Below the pieces are notes generated by a model that had not been told where the DNA came from, made no database searches, and saw only the letters and a list, made by a program, of their open reading frames with translations. From Novosphingobium sp. (GTDB taxonomy: Bacteria; Pseudomonadota; Alphaproteobacteria; Sphingomonadales; Sphingomonadaceae), in the NCBI GenBank assembly GCA_017745295.1, contig JAGHZR010000021.1:1-64000 (forward strand): a stretch of 64,000 bases of DNA, given 5' to 3'. Within the stretch, counting starts at the first letter, position 1; each line of letters opens with the position of its first letter. The position numbers were made by a program, and so were the translations under genes. Shown piece after piece: positions 8,570 to 19,728 of this stretch.

Positions 8570-8638
8570 CTTCGGCAAGCTCAGCATGAGCGGAGGATTA
8601 CCAATTTCCCAAACCCGCTCAGCCTGAGCTTGTCGAAG
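8570..8638. repeat. Inverted repeat between sdhE and mfd
   Basis: Two 24-nt arms (8570-8593 and 8615-8638) pair nearly perfectly, beginning CTTCGGCAAGCTCAG and ending CTGAGCTTGTCGAAG, around a 21-nt loop. The arms differ at only a few positions. The element begins 3 bp after the sdhE stop and ends 16 bp before the mfd start. It resembles dispersed palindromic repeats of sphingomonads and could cap the sdhE transcript. Confidence 0.75.
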
Positions 8639-8654
8639 GCCCTGCACGACGCGC

Positions 8655-11600
8655 ATGACTGATTTCCAACGCATTCTCTCGGCTACCTCGCCGCTTACCC
8701 TCGCCTCGGTAACGCGCGGAGCGCAGCCGCTGGTCATGGCGGACCTTGCCCGCGCCGTGGCAAGCAAGAGTTCTGGAGGCCGGGCGGTGTTCATCGCCGA
8801 CAACGAAAGCGCGATGCGCGCCGTTGCCGAGGCCGCGCAGTTCTTCGCGCCGGAACTGGATATCGTCGAATTCCCGGCGTGGGACTGTCTGCCCTACGAC
8901 CGAGCCAGCCCTGCCCTTTCGGTCAGCGCCCGCCGTCTGGCCGCGCTGCACCGGCTCCAGCTCAAGCGCACCGGCCCGCAGCTTCTCGTCACCACCGCCA
9001 ATGCCGTGCTCCAGCGCGTGCTGACGCCGTTCCGCATTCGCGAATCGGTGCGCCTGCTCAAGCCGGGCACGGAAATCGGCCATGAAAGCCTGATCGCGCT
9101 GCTGCGCCGTCAGGGCTACCAGCGCAGTGACACCGCCATCGACGCGGGCGAGTTCGCGGTGCGCGGCTCGATCTTCGATATCGTGCCCTCCGGTCTCGAA
9201 GGCGGCCTGCGCCTCGATTTCTTCGGAGACGAGCTGGAAACGCTGCGCCTGTTCGATACCGGCACCCAGCGCTCCACCGGCACCGTCCCCGATCACCTGC
9301 TGCTCCCCGCGAGCGAAGCGCTGGTGGACGAGGACAGCGTCAAGCGCTTCCGCAGCAGATACCGGGAGATGTTCGGCGCCAATGCCACGGCGGACCCGCT
9401 CTATCAGGCCGTCAGCGACGGCCGCCGCCTTGCGGGCATGGAACACTGGCTGCCGCTGTTCGAAGACCGTCTGGTCACGCTGTTCGATCACCTTTCGGAC
9501 GACGACCTGCTGGTGATCGACAGCCCCGCGCTCGGCGCCGCCGACGAGCGCTTCACCGACATTGCGGACTATCACAAGGCCCGCCTCGAAACCTCCGGCC
9601 AGAAGGCGGGATCGTATCGCCCGCTGGTGACCAATGCGCTCTATCTTTCGCGCGACGAATTCGAGGAGGCCGTCGCCGCCTTCCCGGTCCACCGCGCCGA
9701 TCCTTTCGCGCAGCCGGAAAGCACCAAGGTCATCGATTTCGGCTTCGGTAATGCCCGCGACTTCACGCCCGAGCGTGCGCGCGGCGACAATGCCTATGAG
9801 GCCGCCGCCAAGCACCTCCACGCCGTCGCCAAGACCGGCCGCAAGGCGATTCTCGCCGCCTATTCCACCGGCAGCCGCGCCCGCCTCGTCTCGATCCTCG
9901 GTGAAGCGCAAGGCCCGGAACCCAAGCTGGCCGAAACCTGGCAGGAAGCGCTCGGCCTTGCCGTTCAGGGCCGCTCCGCCGCGCTGGTGCTGCCGCTGGA
10001 GACCGGCTTCTCCAACGATTCGGTCGAAGTCGTCACCGAACAGGACATTCTCGGCGACCGCCTTGTCCGCCGGAAGAAAAAGAAGAAGGATTCGGACGCC
10101 TTCCTCGCCGAACTGGCGGCGCTGACGCCCGGCGACCTGATCGTCCACATGGACCACGGCATCGGTCGTTACGAAGGTCTGCAATCGATCCCGGTCGGCA
10201 AGTCGCCCCACGACTGCGTGATGCTGACCTACTCTGGCGGCGACAAGCTCTATATCCCGGTCGAAAACCTCGACGTCCTTTCTCGCTACGGCAGCGAGGC
10301 GGAAGGCGTCGCGCTGGACAAGCTGGGCGGCGAAGCATGGCAGAAGCGCCGCGCCAAACTGAAGGAACGCATCCGCGAGATCGCGGGCGAACTGATGAAG
10401 ACGGCCGCCGCGCGCGCCCTGCGCGTTGCCCCGGCGCTGCTGCCCGAAAAGTCGAGCTACGACCAGTTCGTGGACCGTTTCCCCTGGCAGGAAACCGAGG
10501 ATCAGGAACACGCCATCGACGACGTGCTCGGCGATCTGGCCGAGGGCAAGCCGATGGACCGCCTGGTCTGCGGCGATGTCGGCTTCGGCAAGACCGAAGT
10601 GGCCCTGCGCGCCGCTTTCGTCGCCGCCATGGCGGGCCAGCAGGTTGCCGTGGTCGCGCCGACCACCCTGCTCGCGCGCCAGCACTATTCGAGCTTCGCC
10701 GACCGCTTCAACGGCTTCCCGCTGGAAGTGGGCCGCCTTTCGCGCCTCGTGCCCGAGAAGGAAGCCAAGGCCACGCGCGAGGGCCTGACCGCCGGCACCA
10801 TGGACGTGGTCTGCGGCACCCATGCGATCCTCTCGAAGACTGTCAACTTCAAGCGCCTCGGCCTCGTCATCGTCGACGAGGAACAGCGCTTCGGCGTCAA
10901 TCACAAGGAGCGCCTGAAGCAGCTGCGCACCGACGTCCACGTGTTGACGCTCACCGCCACGCCGATCCCGCGCACGCTGCAGATGGCGATGTCGGGCCTG
11001 CGCGAACTCTCGACCATCCAGACTCCGCCGGTCGATCGCCTTGCCGTGCGTACTTACGTGATGGAATGGGACGAGATGGTGATGCGCGAGGCCCTGCTGC
11101 GCGAACACCATCGCGGCGGCCAGAGCTTCATCGTCGTGCCGCGCATCTCGGACATGGCCGAAGTCGAGGAATGGCTGGCCAAGAGCGTGCCCGAAGTGAA
11201 GGTCATCTCCGCCCACGGCCAGATGAGCGCGGGCGAAGTGGAAGAGCGCATGAGCGCCTTCTACGAGGGCAAGTACGAAGTCCTGCTGTCGACCACCATC
11301 GTCGAGAGCGGCATCGATATTCCGCGCGCCAACACGATCATCATCCATCGTGCCGACCGCTTCGGCCTCGCCCAACTCTACCAGCTGCGCGGGCGCGTGG
11401 GCCGATCGAAGCTCCGCGCCTATGCCTATCTGACGACGCCTGCGGGCCGCGCGCTGTCGGAAGTGGCCGAAAAACGCCTGAAGGTCCTGAGCGACCTCGA
11501 TTCGCTGGGTGCAGGCTTCCAGCTTGCCAGCCACGACCTCGACATTCGCGGGGCCGGTAACCTGCTCGGCGACGAACAATCGGGCCATATCCGCGAGGTC

Positions 11601-12140
11601 GGCTTCGAACTCTATCAGTCGATGCTGGAAGACGCGATCCTAGAAGCCCGTGCAGGCGGCGTCGGGCTGGAGAAGGATACTTCGGGCCTGTCTCCGCAGA
11701 TCACGGTGGAAGCGCCGATCATGATCCCGGAGGACTACGTTCCCGATCTGGCCGTGCGCATGGCGCTCTATCGCCGCCTCAACGATGCCGACAGCAAGGA
11801 CGAAATCGAATCGCTCTCGGCCGAGATGATCGACCGCTTCGGGCCGCTGCCATCCGCCACCTCGAACCTCGTCCAGCTTATCCAGATCAAGCGGCAGGCG
11901 ATCGAGGCGCATATCGCCAAGATAGACGTGGGGCCGCGCGGAACGCTGGTCAGCTTCCACAACGACAGCTTCCCCAACCCGCTGGGCCTGATCGCCTATG
12001 CCGAGCGGCTTCAGGGCGCGGTCAAGCTGCGGCCGGACAACAAGCTGGTGCTGCAACGCGCCTGGGGCGATCCCAAGAGCCGCCTGAACGGCCTGCTGCA
12101 ATTGACGAAGGGTCTCGCAGCGGTAGCGCGAAAAGGCTGA
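8655..12140 (+). CDS. mfd: Transcription-repair coupling factor
   Basis: 1161 residues, normal length. Mfd pushes stalled RNA polymerase off damaged DNA and recruits UvrA. The N-terminal UvrB-like domain contains FPAWDCLPYDRASP and GEFAVRGSIFDIVPSG. The RNA-polymerase-interacting domain starts about residue 490 (LTPGDLIVHMDHGIGRYEGL). The RecG-like translocase has Walker A GDVGFGKTEVALRAAF, DEEQRFGVNHKERLK, TATPIPRTLQMAMSGLR and QLYQLRGRVGRS. The C-terminal TRCF domain follows (IMIPEDYVPDLAVRMALYR). A dispersed 90-bp inverted repeat follows its stop. Confidence 0.97.
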   Translation: MTDFQRILSATSPLTLASVTRGAQPLVMADLARAVASKSSGGRAVFIADNESAMRAVAEAAQFFAPELDIVEFPAWDCLPYDRASPALSVSARRLAALHRLQLKRTGPQLLVTTANAVLQRVLTPFRIRESVRLLKPGTEIGHESLIALLRRQGYQRSDTAIDAGEFAVRGSIFDIVPSGLEGGLRLDFFGDELETLRLFDTGTQRSTGTVPDHLLLPASEALVDEDSVKRFRSRYREMFGANATADPLYQAVSDGRRLAGMEHWLPLFEDRLVTLFDHLSDDDLLVIDSPALGAADERFTDIADYHKARLETSGQKAGSYRPLVTNALYLSRDEFEEAVAAFPVHRADPFAQPESTKVIDFGFGNARDFTPERARGDNAYEAAAKHLHAVAKTGRKAILAAYSTGSRARLVSILGEAQGPEPKLAETWQEALGLAVQGRSAALVLPLETGFSNDSVEVVTEQDILGDRLVRRKKKKKDSDAFLAELAALTPGDLIVHMDHGIGRYEGLQSIPVGKSPHDCVMLTYSGGDKLYIPVENLDVLSRYGSEAEGVALDKLGGEAWQKRRAKLKERIREIAGELMKTAAARALRVAPALLPEKSSYDQFVDRFPWQETEDQEHAIDDVLGDLAEGKPMDRLVCGDVGFGKTEVALRAAFVAAMAGQQVAVVAPTTLLARQHYSSFADRFNGFPLEVGRLSRLVPEKEAKATREGLTAGTMDVVCGTHAILSKTVNFKRLGLVIVDEEQRFGVNHKERLKQLRTDVHVLTLTATPIPRTLQMAMSGLRELSTIQTPPVDRLAVRTYVMEWDEMVMREALLREHHRGGQSFIVVPRISDMAEVEEWLAKSVPEVKVISAHGQMSAGEVEERMSAFYEGKYEVLLSTTIVESGIDIPRANTIIIHRADRFGLAQLYQLRGRVGRSKLRAYAYLTTPAGRALSEVAEKRLKVLSDLDSLGAGFQLASHDLDIRGAGNLLGDEQSGHIREVGFELYQSMLEDAILEARAGGVGLEKDTSGLSPQITVEAPIMIPEDYVPDLAVRMALYRRLNDADSKDEIESLSAEMIDRFGPLPSATSNLVQLIQIKRQAIEAHIAKIDVGPRGTLVSFHNDSFPNPLGLIAYAERLQGAVKLRPDNKLVLQRAWGDPKSRLNGLLQLTKGLAAVARKG

Positions 12141-12157
12141 CGCAGTACAAAGCTCAA

Positions 12158-12247
12158 CGTCATCCTGAACTTGTTTCAGGATCCATTTCTGACCATCAGC
12201 GGCCACTTAATCGGCAAGATGGATCCTGAAACAAGTTCAGGATGATG
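12158..12247. repeat. 90-bp inverted-repeat element, copy 1
   Basis: Perfect 27-nt arms (12160-12186 and 12219-12245) enclose a 32-nt middle. The arms begin TCATCCTGAACTTGTTTCAG. A second copy of identical length lies at 59392-59481, and the middles of the two copies also share most positions, so this is a true sequence family rather than a chance hairpin. It follows mfd and faces the 3' end of the convergent sensor kinase, so it could form a transcription barrier for both. Confidence 0.85.
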
Positions 12248-12271
12248 GGGGCTACGGGCAAGGCCCCTTCC

Positions 12272-13564
12272 CTACATCAACGGCACCCTGATCCGCGCAA
12301 TCAGCCCGCCACAGGGTGACGTCGCGAAGGAAAGCTGCCCGCCGAACCGCATCATCAGCCGGTGCGCCGTCGGGATGCCGAGGCCGAAGCCCGGCGTGTC
12401 CCGCGTGCGCGCCTCGTCGAGGCGGAAGAACGGCGTCAGCACGTCCTCGAAATGGCTCGGCGGAATACCCGGGCCGGTATCCTCGACGTCGATGAACCAG
12501 TCCGCCCCTTCATGGCGCACGGCGACGTCCGCGCGCCCGCCGAAGCGGATGGCGTTCTCGACCAGCGCGCCGGTCGCCAGGGCCAGCGGTTCGGGGAAAC
12601 TCTCGACCACGGCCTTGCCCGCCCCCGTCAGCCGCGCCCGGTCCTCGTAAGGCGCAATGACGCCCGCCACGAGTTCACCGAGATCGACCTTCTCCGCATC
12701 CGAGGACAGGTGCTGGGCGCGCAAATAGCCTTGCAGGGAAGCGAGCAGCCCCTCCATCTCGTCGATACTGGCCTGCATGATCTCGGAGATTTCGGGGTCC
12801 TCGATCAGGTCAGCGGCAATCTGCTGGCGCGACAGCGGCGTGCGGAAGTCGTGGCTGATCGCCTCGAACGATCTCGCCTGATCCTCCAGCAGCCGTGCAA
12901 TGCGCTCCTGCATGACGTTCATCGAATGGGCGAGGTTGCGCAGGTCCTCCGGCCCGCTCTCGCGGATCTCGACGCGCTGGCCGTGGCCTATGGTATCGGC
13001 TGCCTGGGTGAGGCGGCGCAGAGGATTCGTGAGCAGGCGCAGCAGGATCAGCCCGATGGCGATGCAGGCGAGCGCGGTGCAGAGCATGAGCACGCTGGCC
13101 CGCAAGGCGATCGGCCACATCGAAGTGATGTCGCGCGAGCGGAAATTCAGCCACTTGCCATCGGCAAGGCGCACCGATCCCACGAGATCGCTCTTGCCGC
13201 CGGTGGTATCGGCAGTGGCGAGATGAAGCGGACGAGAGGCGAGACCCGGCTCCCATTCGATCACCTGCCCGGCGATTCGGCGCAGCGATTCGGAATCGGC
13301 CATGCCCCGCACCGCCGGTTCTAGCGAAAATTCCGCCTTGAGATGACCCGTCGTCATGATCGGCGCGGCGAGATTCGGCTGAAGCGTGTGAATACGGTCG
13401 CTGACGACGATCAGTTCGGCGATTCGCCGCGCGTGGTCGGCGCGAATCGTCTGCCGGTCGATGGACTGGTAGAACAGGAGACTGCCGATGAGCTGCGCCA
13501 CGCAAAGCGCGAGGAAAACGACCGCAGCCAGGACTGCCAGACGCGGAATACTGATTCGGGTCAC
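12272..13564 (-). CDS. Orphan sensor histidine kinase, EnvZ-like
   Basis: 430 residues from the GTG at 13564, chosen because GAGAGGAAA sits just upstream; the frame extends to a TTG at 13651. The first membrane segment is about residues 8-30 (LAVLAAVVFLALCVAQLIG), then a periplasmic domain of about 120 residues and a second segment (LMLCTALACIAIGLILL). A HAMP domain follows (LTNPLRRLTQAADTIGHG). The phosphoacceptor is in FEAISHDFRTPLSRQ. The ATPase domain has N box GALVENAIRFG, G1 DTGPGIP and G2 FGLGI. No response regulator lies beside it. The signal is unknown; EnvZ-like build suggests an envelope stimulus. Confidence 0.88.
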   Translation of the reverse strand: MTRISIPRLAVLAAVVFLALCVAQLIGSLLFYQSIDRQTIRADHARRIAELIVVSDRIHTLQPNLAAPIMTTGHLKAEFSLEPAVRGMADSESLRRIAGQVIEWEPGLASRPLHLATADTTGGKSDLVGSVRLADGKWLNFRSRDITSMWPIALRASVLMLCTALACIAIGLILLRLLTNPLRRLTQAADTIGHGQRVEIRESGPEDLRNLAHSMNVMQERIARLLEDQARSFEAISHDFRTPLSRQQIAADLIEDPEISEIMQASIDEMEGLLASLQGYLRAQHLSSDAEKVDLGELVAGVIAPYEDRARLTGAGKAVVESFPEPLALATGALVENAIRFGGRADVAVRHEGADWFIDVEDTGPGIPPSHFEDVLTPFFRLDEARTRDTPGFGLGIPTAHRLMMRFGGQLSFATSPCGGLIARIRVPLM

Positions 13565-13682
13565 ATTTCCTCTCACGGGATGCCCGATTGTTCTGCGTGA
13601 TATGCCGGGGCGTCCTGCAAAAGCGCTCTCACCGGATGAGGCGTTCGTCAATGCGCTGCTTGCTTGGGAAACATTTTGACAC

Positions 13683-13700
13683 TTGCGGAGGTATCCGCAA
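13683..13700. repeat. Short perfect stem-loop
   Basis: TTGCGGA pairs with TCCGCAA around GGTA. It lies between tRNA-Asn and the kinase start, on the kinase's upstream side. It could be an operator or part of the tRNA transcript's end. A second hairpin, CTTCCG/CGGAAG at 13732-13748, lies directly after the tRNA 3' end. Neither has a T tract. Confidence 0.4.
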
Positions 13701-13756
13701 CACTCGCGCCTTGCGCTGAGCGACTTTCCCGCTTCCGTTTTCCGGAAGGAAGAAAG

Positions 13757-13831
13757 TGGCTCCCCGAGTAGGATTCGAACCTACGGCCATTCGATTAACA
13801 GTCGAATGCTCTACCGCTGAGCTATCGGGGA
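13757..13831 (-). tRNA. tRNA-Asn (anticodon GTT)
   Basis: 75 nt with CCA encoded. Acceptor stem TCCCCGA pairs with TCGGGGA, followed by GCCA. The anticodon stem is closed by TTCGA/TCGAA around the loop CTGTTAA, giving anticodon GTT. The T arm contains GGTTCGAATCC. The promoter is at 13870-13898. Confidence 0.95.
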
Positions 13832-13869
13832 GCAGCCTGTCAGTGTTTCCACCGCCGGGCAGGAGTGCG

Positions 13870-13898
13870 CATATAAAAGGGGTCCTCAGGGTTGGCAA
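13870..13898 (-). promoter_or_regulatory. Promoter of tRNA-Asn
   Basis: Minus-strand -35 TTGCCA (13898-13893), 17-bp spacer, -10 TATATG (13875-13870), about 39 nt before the mature tRNA end. It has the same hexamer and spacing as the tRNA-Pro promoter at 3907-3935. Confidence 0.65.
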
Positions 13899-13964
13899 GC
13901 ACTCTGTCATGAAAATGATGCAAAAACTTTTCCACAGGTTGAGGTCGCTACTCCGGCCCCTTCC

Positions 13965-14744
13965 TCAAACCTGGAACTGCTCGGCGAAGATGCGTTCCTC
14001 CAGAGTGAAGCCCGGATCGAACAGCAGGGTCAGTTCCTTCTCGGCATTGGCGACGATGCGCACGGTCTTCACGTCGCGCACTTCCTTCTGGTCGGCCACG
14101 GCGGCGACCGGGCGCTTGCCCGGCTCGCGGATGCGGAATTCGACTTCGGCGCTCTCGGGAAGGATCGCCCCCTTCCAGCGGCGCGGGCGGAACGGGCTGA
14201 GCGGGGTCAGCGCCAGCATCCGCGATCCGAGCGGCAAGATCGGACCGTTCGCCGAAAGGTTGTAAGCCGTGGAGCCGACAGGAGTAGCCACGAGCACGCC
14301 GTCGCCCACCAGTTCCTCCATCCGCACCTTGCCGTTGATCGTCACTTCCAGCTTGGCGGTCTGGCGCGTCTCGCGCAGCAACGAGACTTCGTTGATCGCA
14401 TAATAGACGAAGCTGCGCCCATCATGGCTGGTCGCATGCATCTGGAGCGGGCGCACCGGCACCGGATGCGCCTCGGCAATCCGCTCGGCGATGGGAACGC
14501 CGTCGTGCGGGCCGTTCATCAGGAAGCCCACGGTGCCGAGGTTCATGCCGTAGACCGGCTTTATCATGTCCCGGTCCAGCATTTCATGCAGGATGTGCAG
14601 CAGGAAGCCGTCCCCGCCGACGACGACGAGCACATCGGCCTCGGCGGGATCGACCCAGCGATGGGCCTTGCGCAGCTCCGCCGCGCCGCACTGCGCCTTG
14701 GCGCTGTCGGAGACGATCAGGCCCAGCTTGGGTTCGTCAGTCAT
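13965..14744 (-). CDS. nadK: NAD kinase
   Basis: 259 residues. It phosphorylates NAD to NADP using ATP or polyphosphate. The signature ADVLVVVGGDGFLLHILH carries the GGDG catalytic motif near residue 43. GMNLGTVGFLMN and the ATPVGSTAYNLSANGPILPL motif are also present. The length is a little short but usual for alphaproteobacteria. It stands alone, divergent from the EAL-domain gene; the two 5' ends are about 150 bp apart and must share that promoter region. Confidence 0.95.
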   Translation of the reverse strand: MTDEPKLGLIVSDSAKAQCGAAELRKAHRWVDPAEADVLVVVGGDGFLLHILHEMLDRDMIKPVYGMNLGTVGFLMNGPHDGVPIAERIAEAHPVPVRPLQMHATSHDGRSFVYYAINEVSLLRETRQTAKLEVTINGKVRMEELVGDGVLVATPVGSTAYNLSANGPILPLGSRMLALTPLSPFRPRRWKGAILPESAEVEFRIREPGKRPVAAVADQKEVRDVKTVRIVANAEKELTLLFDPGFTLEERIFAEQFQV

Positions 14745-14895
14745 TGCAATTCCCGATGCTAGGAGGTGCGAACGCCCGACCGGCGTTCCTCTGGGAACAA
14801 TTCATGAGATCCCGTCTCATTTTGAAGCCCTTTTCATGCCGCGGACCTTTCGAATTTTGCATCGTTTGGCAAGGCCTTTGGCTATAGCAAAGGCG

Positions 14896-16239
14896 ATGGG
14901 CGAACGACGCAAAGGTTTACCGCGGGAACATGCCCGCGGGCTGGAAGACAGACTGACCGGAATTCCCGGGCTCAACGCCGTGCGCGAACGCATCGCCGGA
15001 TGGCGCAGCGATGCCGAGAGCGCCCCGCAGCATGCCCATGTCCACGCCATGCTGGTCTCGCTGCGGCGGCTCGACACGATCAACATGGCCTACGGCGCGG
15101 AAGCCGGCGACGGCGCGCTGGAGGAAGTGGCAAGCCGCATCGCCCATTTCGCGGGCGAGGAACTGGACGGCCCCTGGCTGGTGGCGCGCGCGGGCGGCGG
15201 CTCCTTCGTGCTGGTCGCCAACGAGGCATGCAGCCGCGAACGCTGGCACCTCGTGGCCGACCAGCTGGCCGACTTCATCTCCCGCCCGATCGCCCTGCCC
15301 ACCGGGGTTTTGCGCCTGTCCCCCCGCATCGCCCTGATTCGCGCGCTCACCGGCGAGAGCGTCGATTCGATGCTCGACCGGCTCGGCCATGCCCTGGTCG
15401 ATCTGCAGGACCAGTCCGCCACGCGCCTGGGCTGGGCGGACGGCGAAGTCACGGTGCCGGGCCGCTCCGCCGCGCAGCTCGAAGCCGACCTGCTCGGCGC
15501 CATCGACCGCGACGAGATCGAGATCCTGTTCCAGCCGCAGTTCAGCCTCACCGACGATTCGCTGACCGGCGCCGAGGCTCTCGCCCGCTGGAACCACCCG
15601 GTGCTCGGCCGCATCGGCGCGGGCGCCCTTTTCGCGATTGCCGAGCGCGCCGACCATATCGGCCCGCTTTCCCGCCATATCGCCGCCAAGGCCATGGCGG
15701 TGGCAGGCCAGTGGCCCGGCGACTTGCGGCTCTCGATCAACGTCACTCCGGCCGATCTCGCTTTCGGCACTTACGTGCGCCAGATGCTCGACCTCGTGCG
15801 CGAGAGCGGTTTTCCGCCGCGCCGGTTGACGCTGGAGATCACCGAGCAGTCGCTCATCAGTGACATCAGCCAGACTGCGCAGATGATGGCGGAATTCTCC
15901 TCGCAGGGCATCCGCATCGCGCTCGACGACTTCGGCGCGGGGTTCTGCAACTTCCGTTACCTCAAGGTCCTGCCGATCCACTACCTGAAGCTGGACCGGA
16001 CGATGATCGAGGGCGTCGCCACCGACCGCCGCGACGTGGCGGTGCTGCGCGCGATCGTCGCGATGGCGCGGGCGCTGGATCTCGAGGTCATCGCCGAGGG
16101 GATCGAGGAAGAAGCCCAGCGCAAAGTCGCCGCGCGCGAGGGCTGCGCCTATTATCAGGGCTTCCTGAGGGCGCAGCCGATGTCGGCGGCGATGTTCGCC
16201 AAGCTGGCGCGGGTCGGCGGCGAGAAGCCTGCGGGCTGA
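14896..16239 (+). CDS. Cyclic-di-GMP phosphodiesterase with degenerate GGDEF and intact EAL domain
   Basis: 447 residues from the ATG at 14896. The GGDEF half (about residues 20-180) has ARAGGGSFVLV where the active loop should read GGDEF, so it cannot make c-di-GMP, though it may bind GTP. The EAL half keeps the catalytic set: AEALARW, INVTPADL, LEITEQ, LDDFGAG, LKLDR, AEGIEEEAQ and YYQGF. An active phosphodiesterase is therefore expected. No membrane segment or sensor domain is visible, so the protein is cytosolic. The frame is open upstream to an ATG at 14836, but the codons between have low GC at third positions, unlike the gene. An inverted repeat follows. Confidence 0.9.
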   Translation: MGERRKGLPREHARGLEDRLTGIPGLNAVRERIAGWRSDAESAPQHAHVHAMLVSLRRLDTINMAYGAEAGDGALEEVASRIAHFAGEELDGPWLVARAGGGSFVLVANEACSRERWHLVADQLADFISRPIALPTGVLRLSPRIALIRALTGESVDSMLDRLGHALVDLQDQSATRLGWADGEVTVPGRSAAQLEADLLGAIDRDEIEILFQPQFSLTDDSLTGAEALARWNHPVLGRIGAGALFAIAERADHIGPLSRHIAAKAMAVAGQWPGDLRLSINVTPADLAFGTYVRQMLDLVRESGFPPRRLTLEITEQSLISDISQTAQMMAEFSSQGIRIALDDFGAGFCNFRYLKVLPIHYLKLDRTMIEGVATDRRDVAVLRAIVAMARALDLEVIAEGIEEEAQRKVAAREGCAYYQGFLRAQPMSAAMFAKLARVGGEKPAG

Positions 16240-16258
16240 GAGAAAAGCCCCCTTTTTC

Positions 16259-16336
16259 CGTCATTGCGAGCGTAGCGAAGCAATCCAGAGCGGCGTGAGA
16301 TCGACTCTGGATTGCTTCGCTACGCTCGCAATGACG
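16259..16336. repeat. 78-bp inverted-repeat element, family B copy 1
   Basis: Perfect 32-nt arms (16259-16290 and 16305-16336) enclose a 14-nt loop. The arms start CGTCATTGCGAGCGTAGCG and continue through AAGCAATCCAGAG. A related, less perfect copy lies at 56724-56808. It sits between the EAL gene and secA, which converge on it. Such elements are common between genes in sphingomonads. Confidence 0.85.
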
Positions 16337-16380
16337 AAATGTCTTGTGCCGACCTCACCAGACCGACCATGCCGGGCAGC

Positions 16381-16414
16381 AAAACGCGCGCTTCCGGCTT
16401 TCCGAAAGCGCGCG
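16381..16414 (-). terminator. Rho-independent terminator of secA
   Basis: Read on the minus strand, CGCGCGCTT (16414-16406) pairs with AAGCGCGCG (16393-16385), followed by TTTT (complement of 16384-16381). It starts 56 bp after the secA stop. Confidence 0.65.
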
Positions 16415-16470
16415 CATGTTTGCCATCGACCCCGAGCGAAGCCGGGCCCGATGGCCTGCCCGATACCCCG

Positions 16471-19209
<2,739 letters not shown>

Positions 19210-19312
19210 GGCGGAAATCCCTGTTTTTCGTGAATGCGTATGTCGGAAATGCGCGCCTGCGATACGCGCAGGCACGGGAAATGTTTCGCGAAAGAGCGAA
19301 TCGTCGGCGCGC

Positions 19313-19591
19313 TTATTCGCGCGCGCGGTCTATTCCGGTGAGAACAGCGGGTATCGCCAGCGAATCCGGCGTTTCCACGAGCGACGGCGCCTGCCGCCGG
19401 ACGGAGCGGAACCCCGGCTCGGGCAATTGCGCCAGCGCTACCGGCGCGCGCGGCGCCTTGGCGGCGACGGCGGCCTCGTTCAGCACCACCTGCAGGCTGG
19501 CCACCTGCGATGCACGCGCGTCGGCAGGGCCGATCTGCGCGGCAAGACCCGTGAGAAGGGCCAGCAGGGTGAGTAGCAGGCGGTTGGCCAT
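19313..19591 (-). CDS. Small exported protein upstream of secA; possible secretion-monitoring leader
   Basis: 92 residues. The N-terminus MANRLLLTLLALLTGLAAQI is a clear signal peptide with a likely cleavage after ADA near residue 25. The mature part is only about 67 residues, rich in Ala, Val and Pro, with no recognised domain. It contains KAPRAPVALAQLP (R48-A-P-V51) and several further prolines. The stop is 103 bp before secA on the same strand; the gap holds a 7-bp hairpin (19255-19273) and the palindrome TTTCGCGAAA (19284-19293). By position it resembles secM, but it has no sequence likeness to E. coli SecM that I can see. It could simply be a periplasmic protein. The start lacks a clear ribosome-binding site. 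Confidence 0.6.
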   Translation of the reverse strand: MANRLLLTLLALLTGLAAQIGPADARASQVASLQVVLNEAAVAAKAPRAPVALAQLPEPGFRSVRRQAPSLVETPDSLAIPAVLTGIDRARE

Positions 19592-19728
19592 GGCGGATCA
19601 GATAGGGGGCGGCGGATGAATAGTCCACAACCCATCTAGATCACCTGGCCAATAGATCGCCGGAGATCACGGCGCACAGGCACCACGCGGACGCTTGACC
19701 TGCCGCACCCACGCGCTACCCACCCGCC

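Noticed and set aside
8619..11588. Very long open frame (about 989 codons) antisense to mfd
   Set aside because: It mirrors the mfd codons; its translation is rich in Arg, His, Gly and Ala with no family motif. High GC at wobble positions removes stop codons from the opposite strand.
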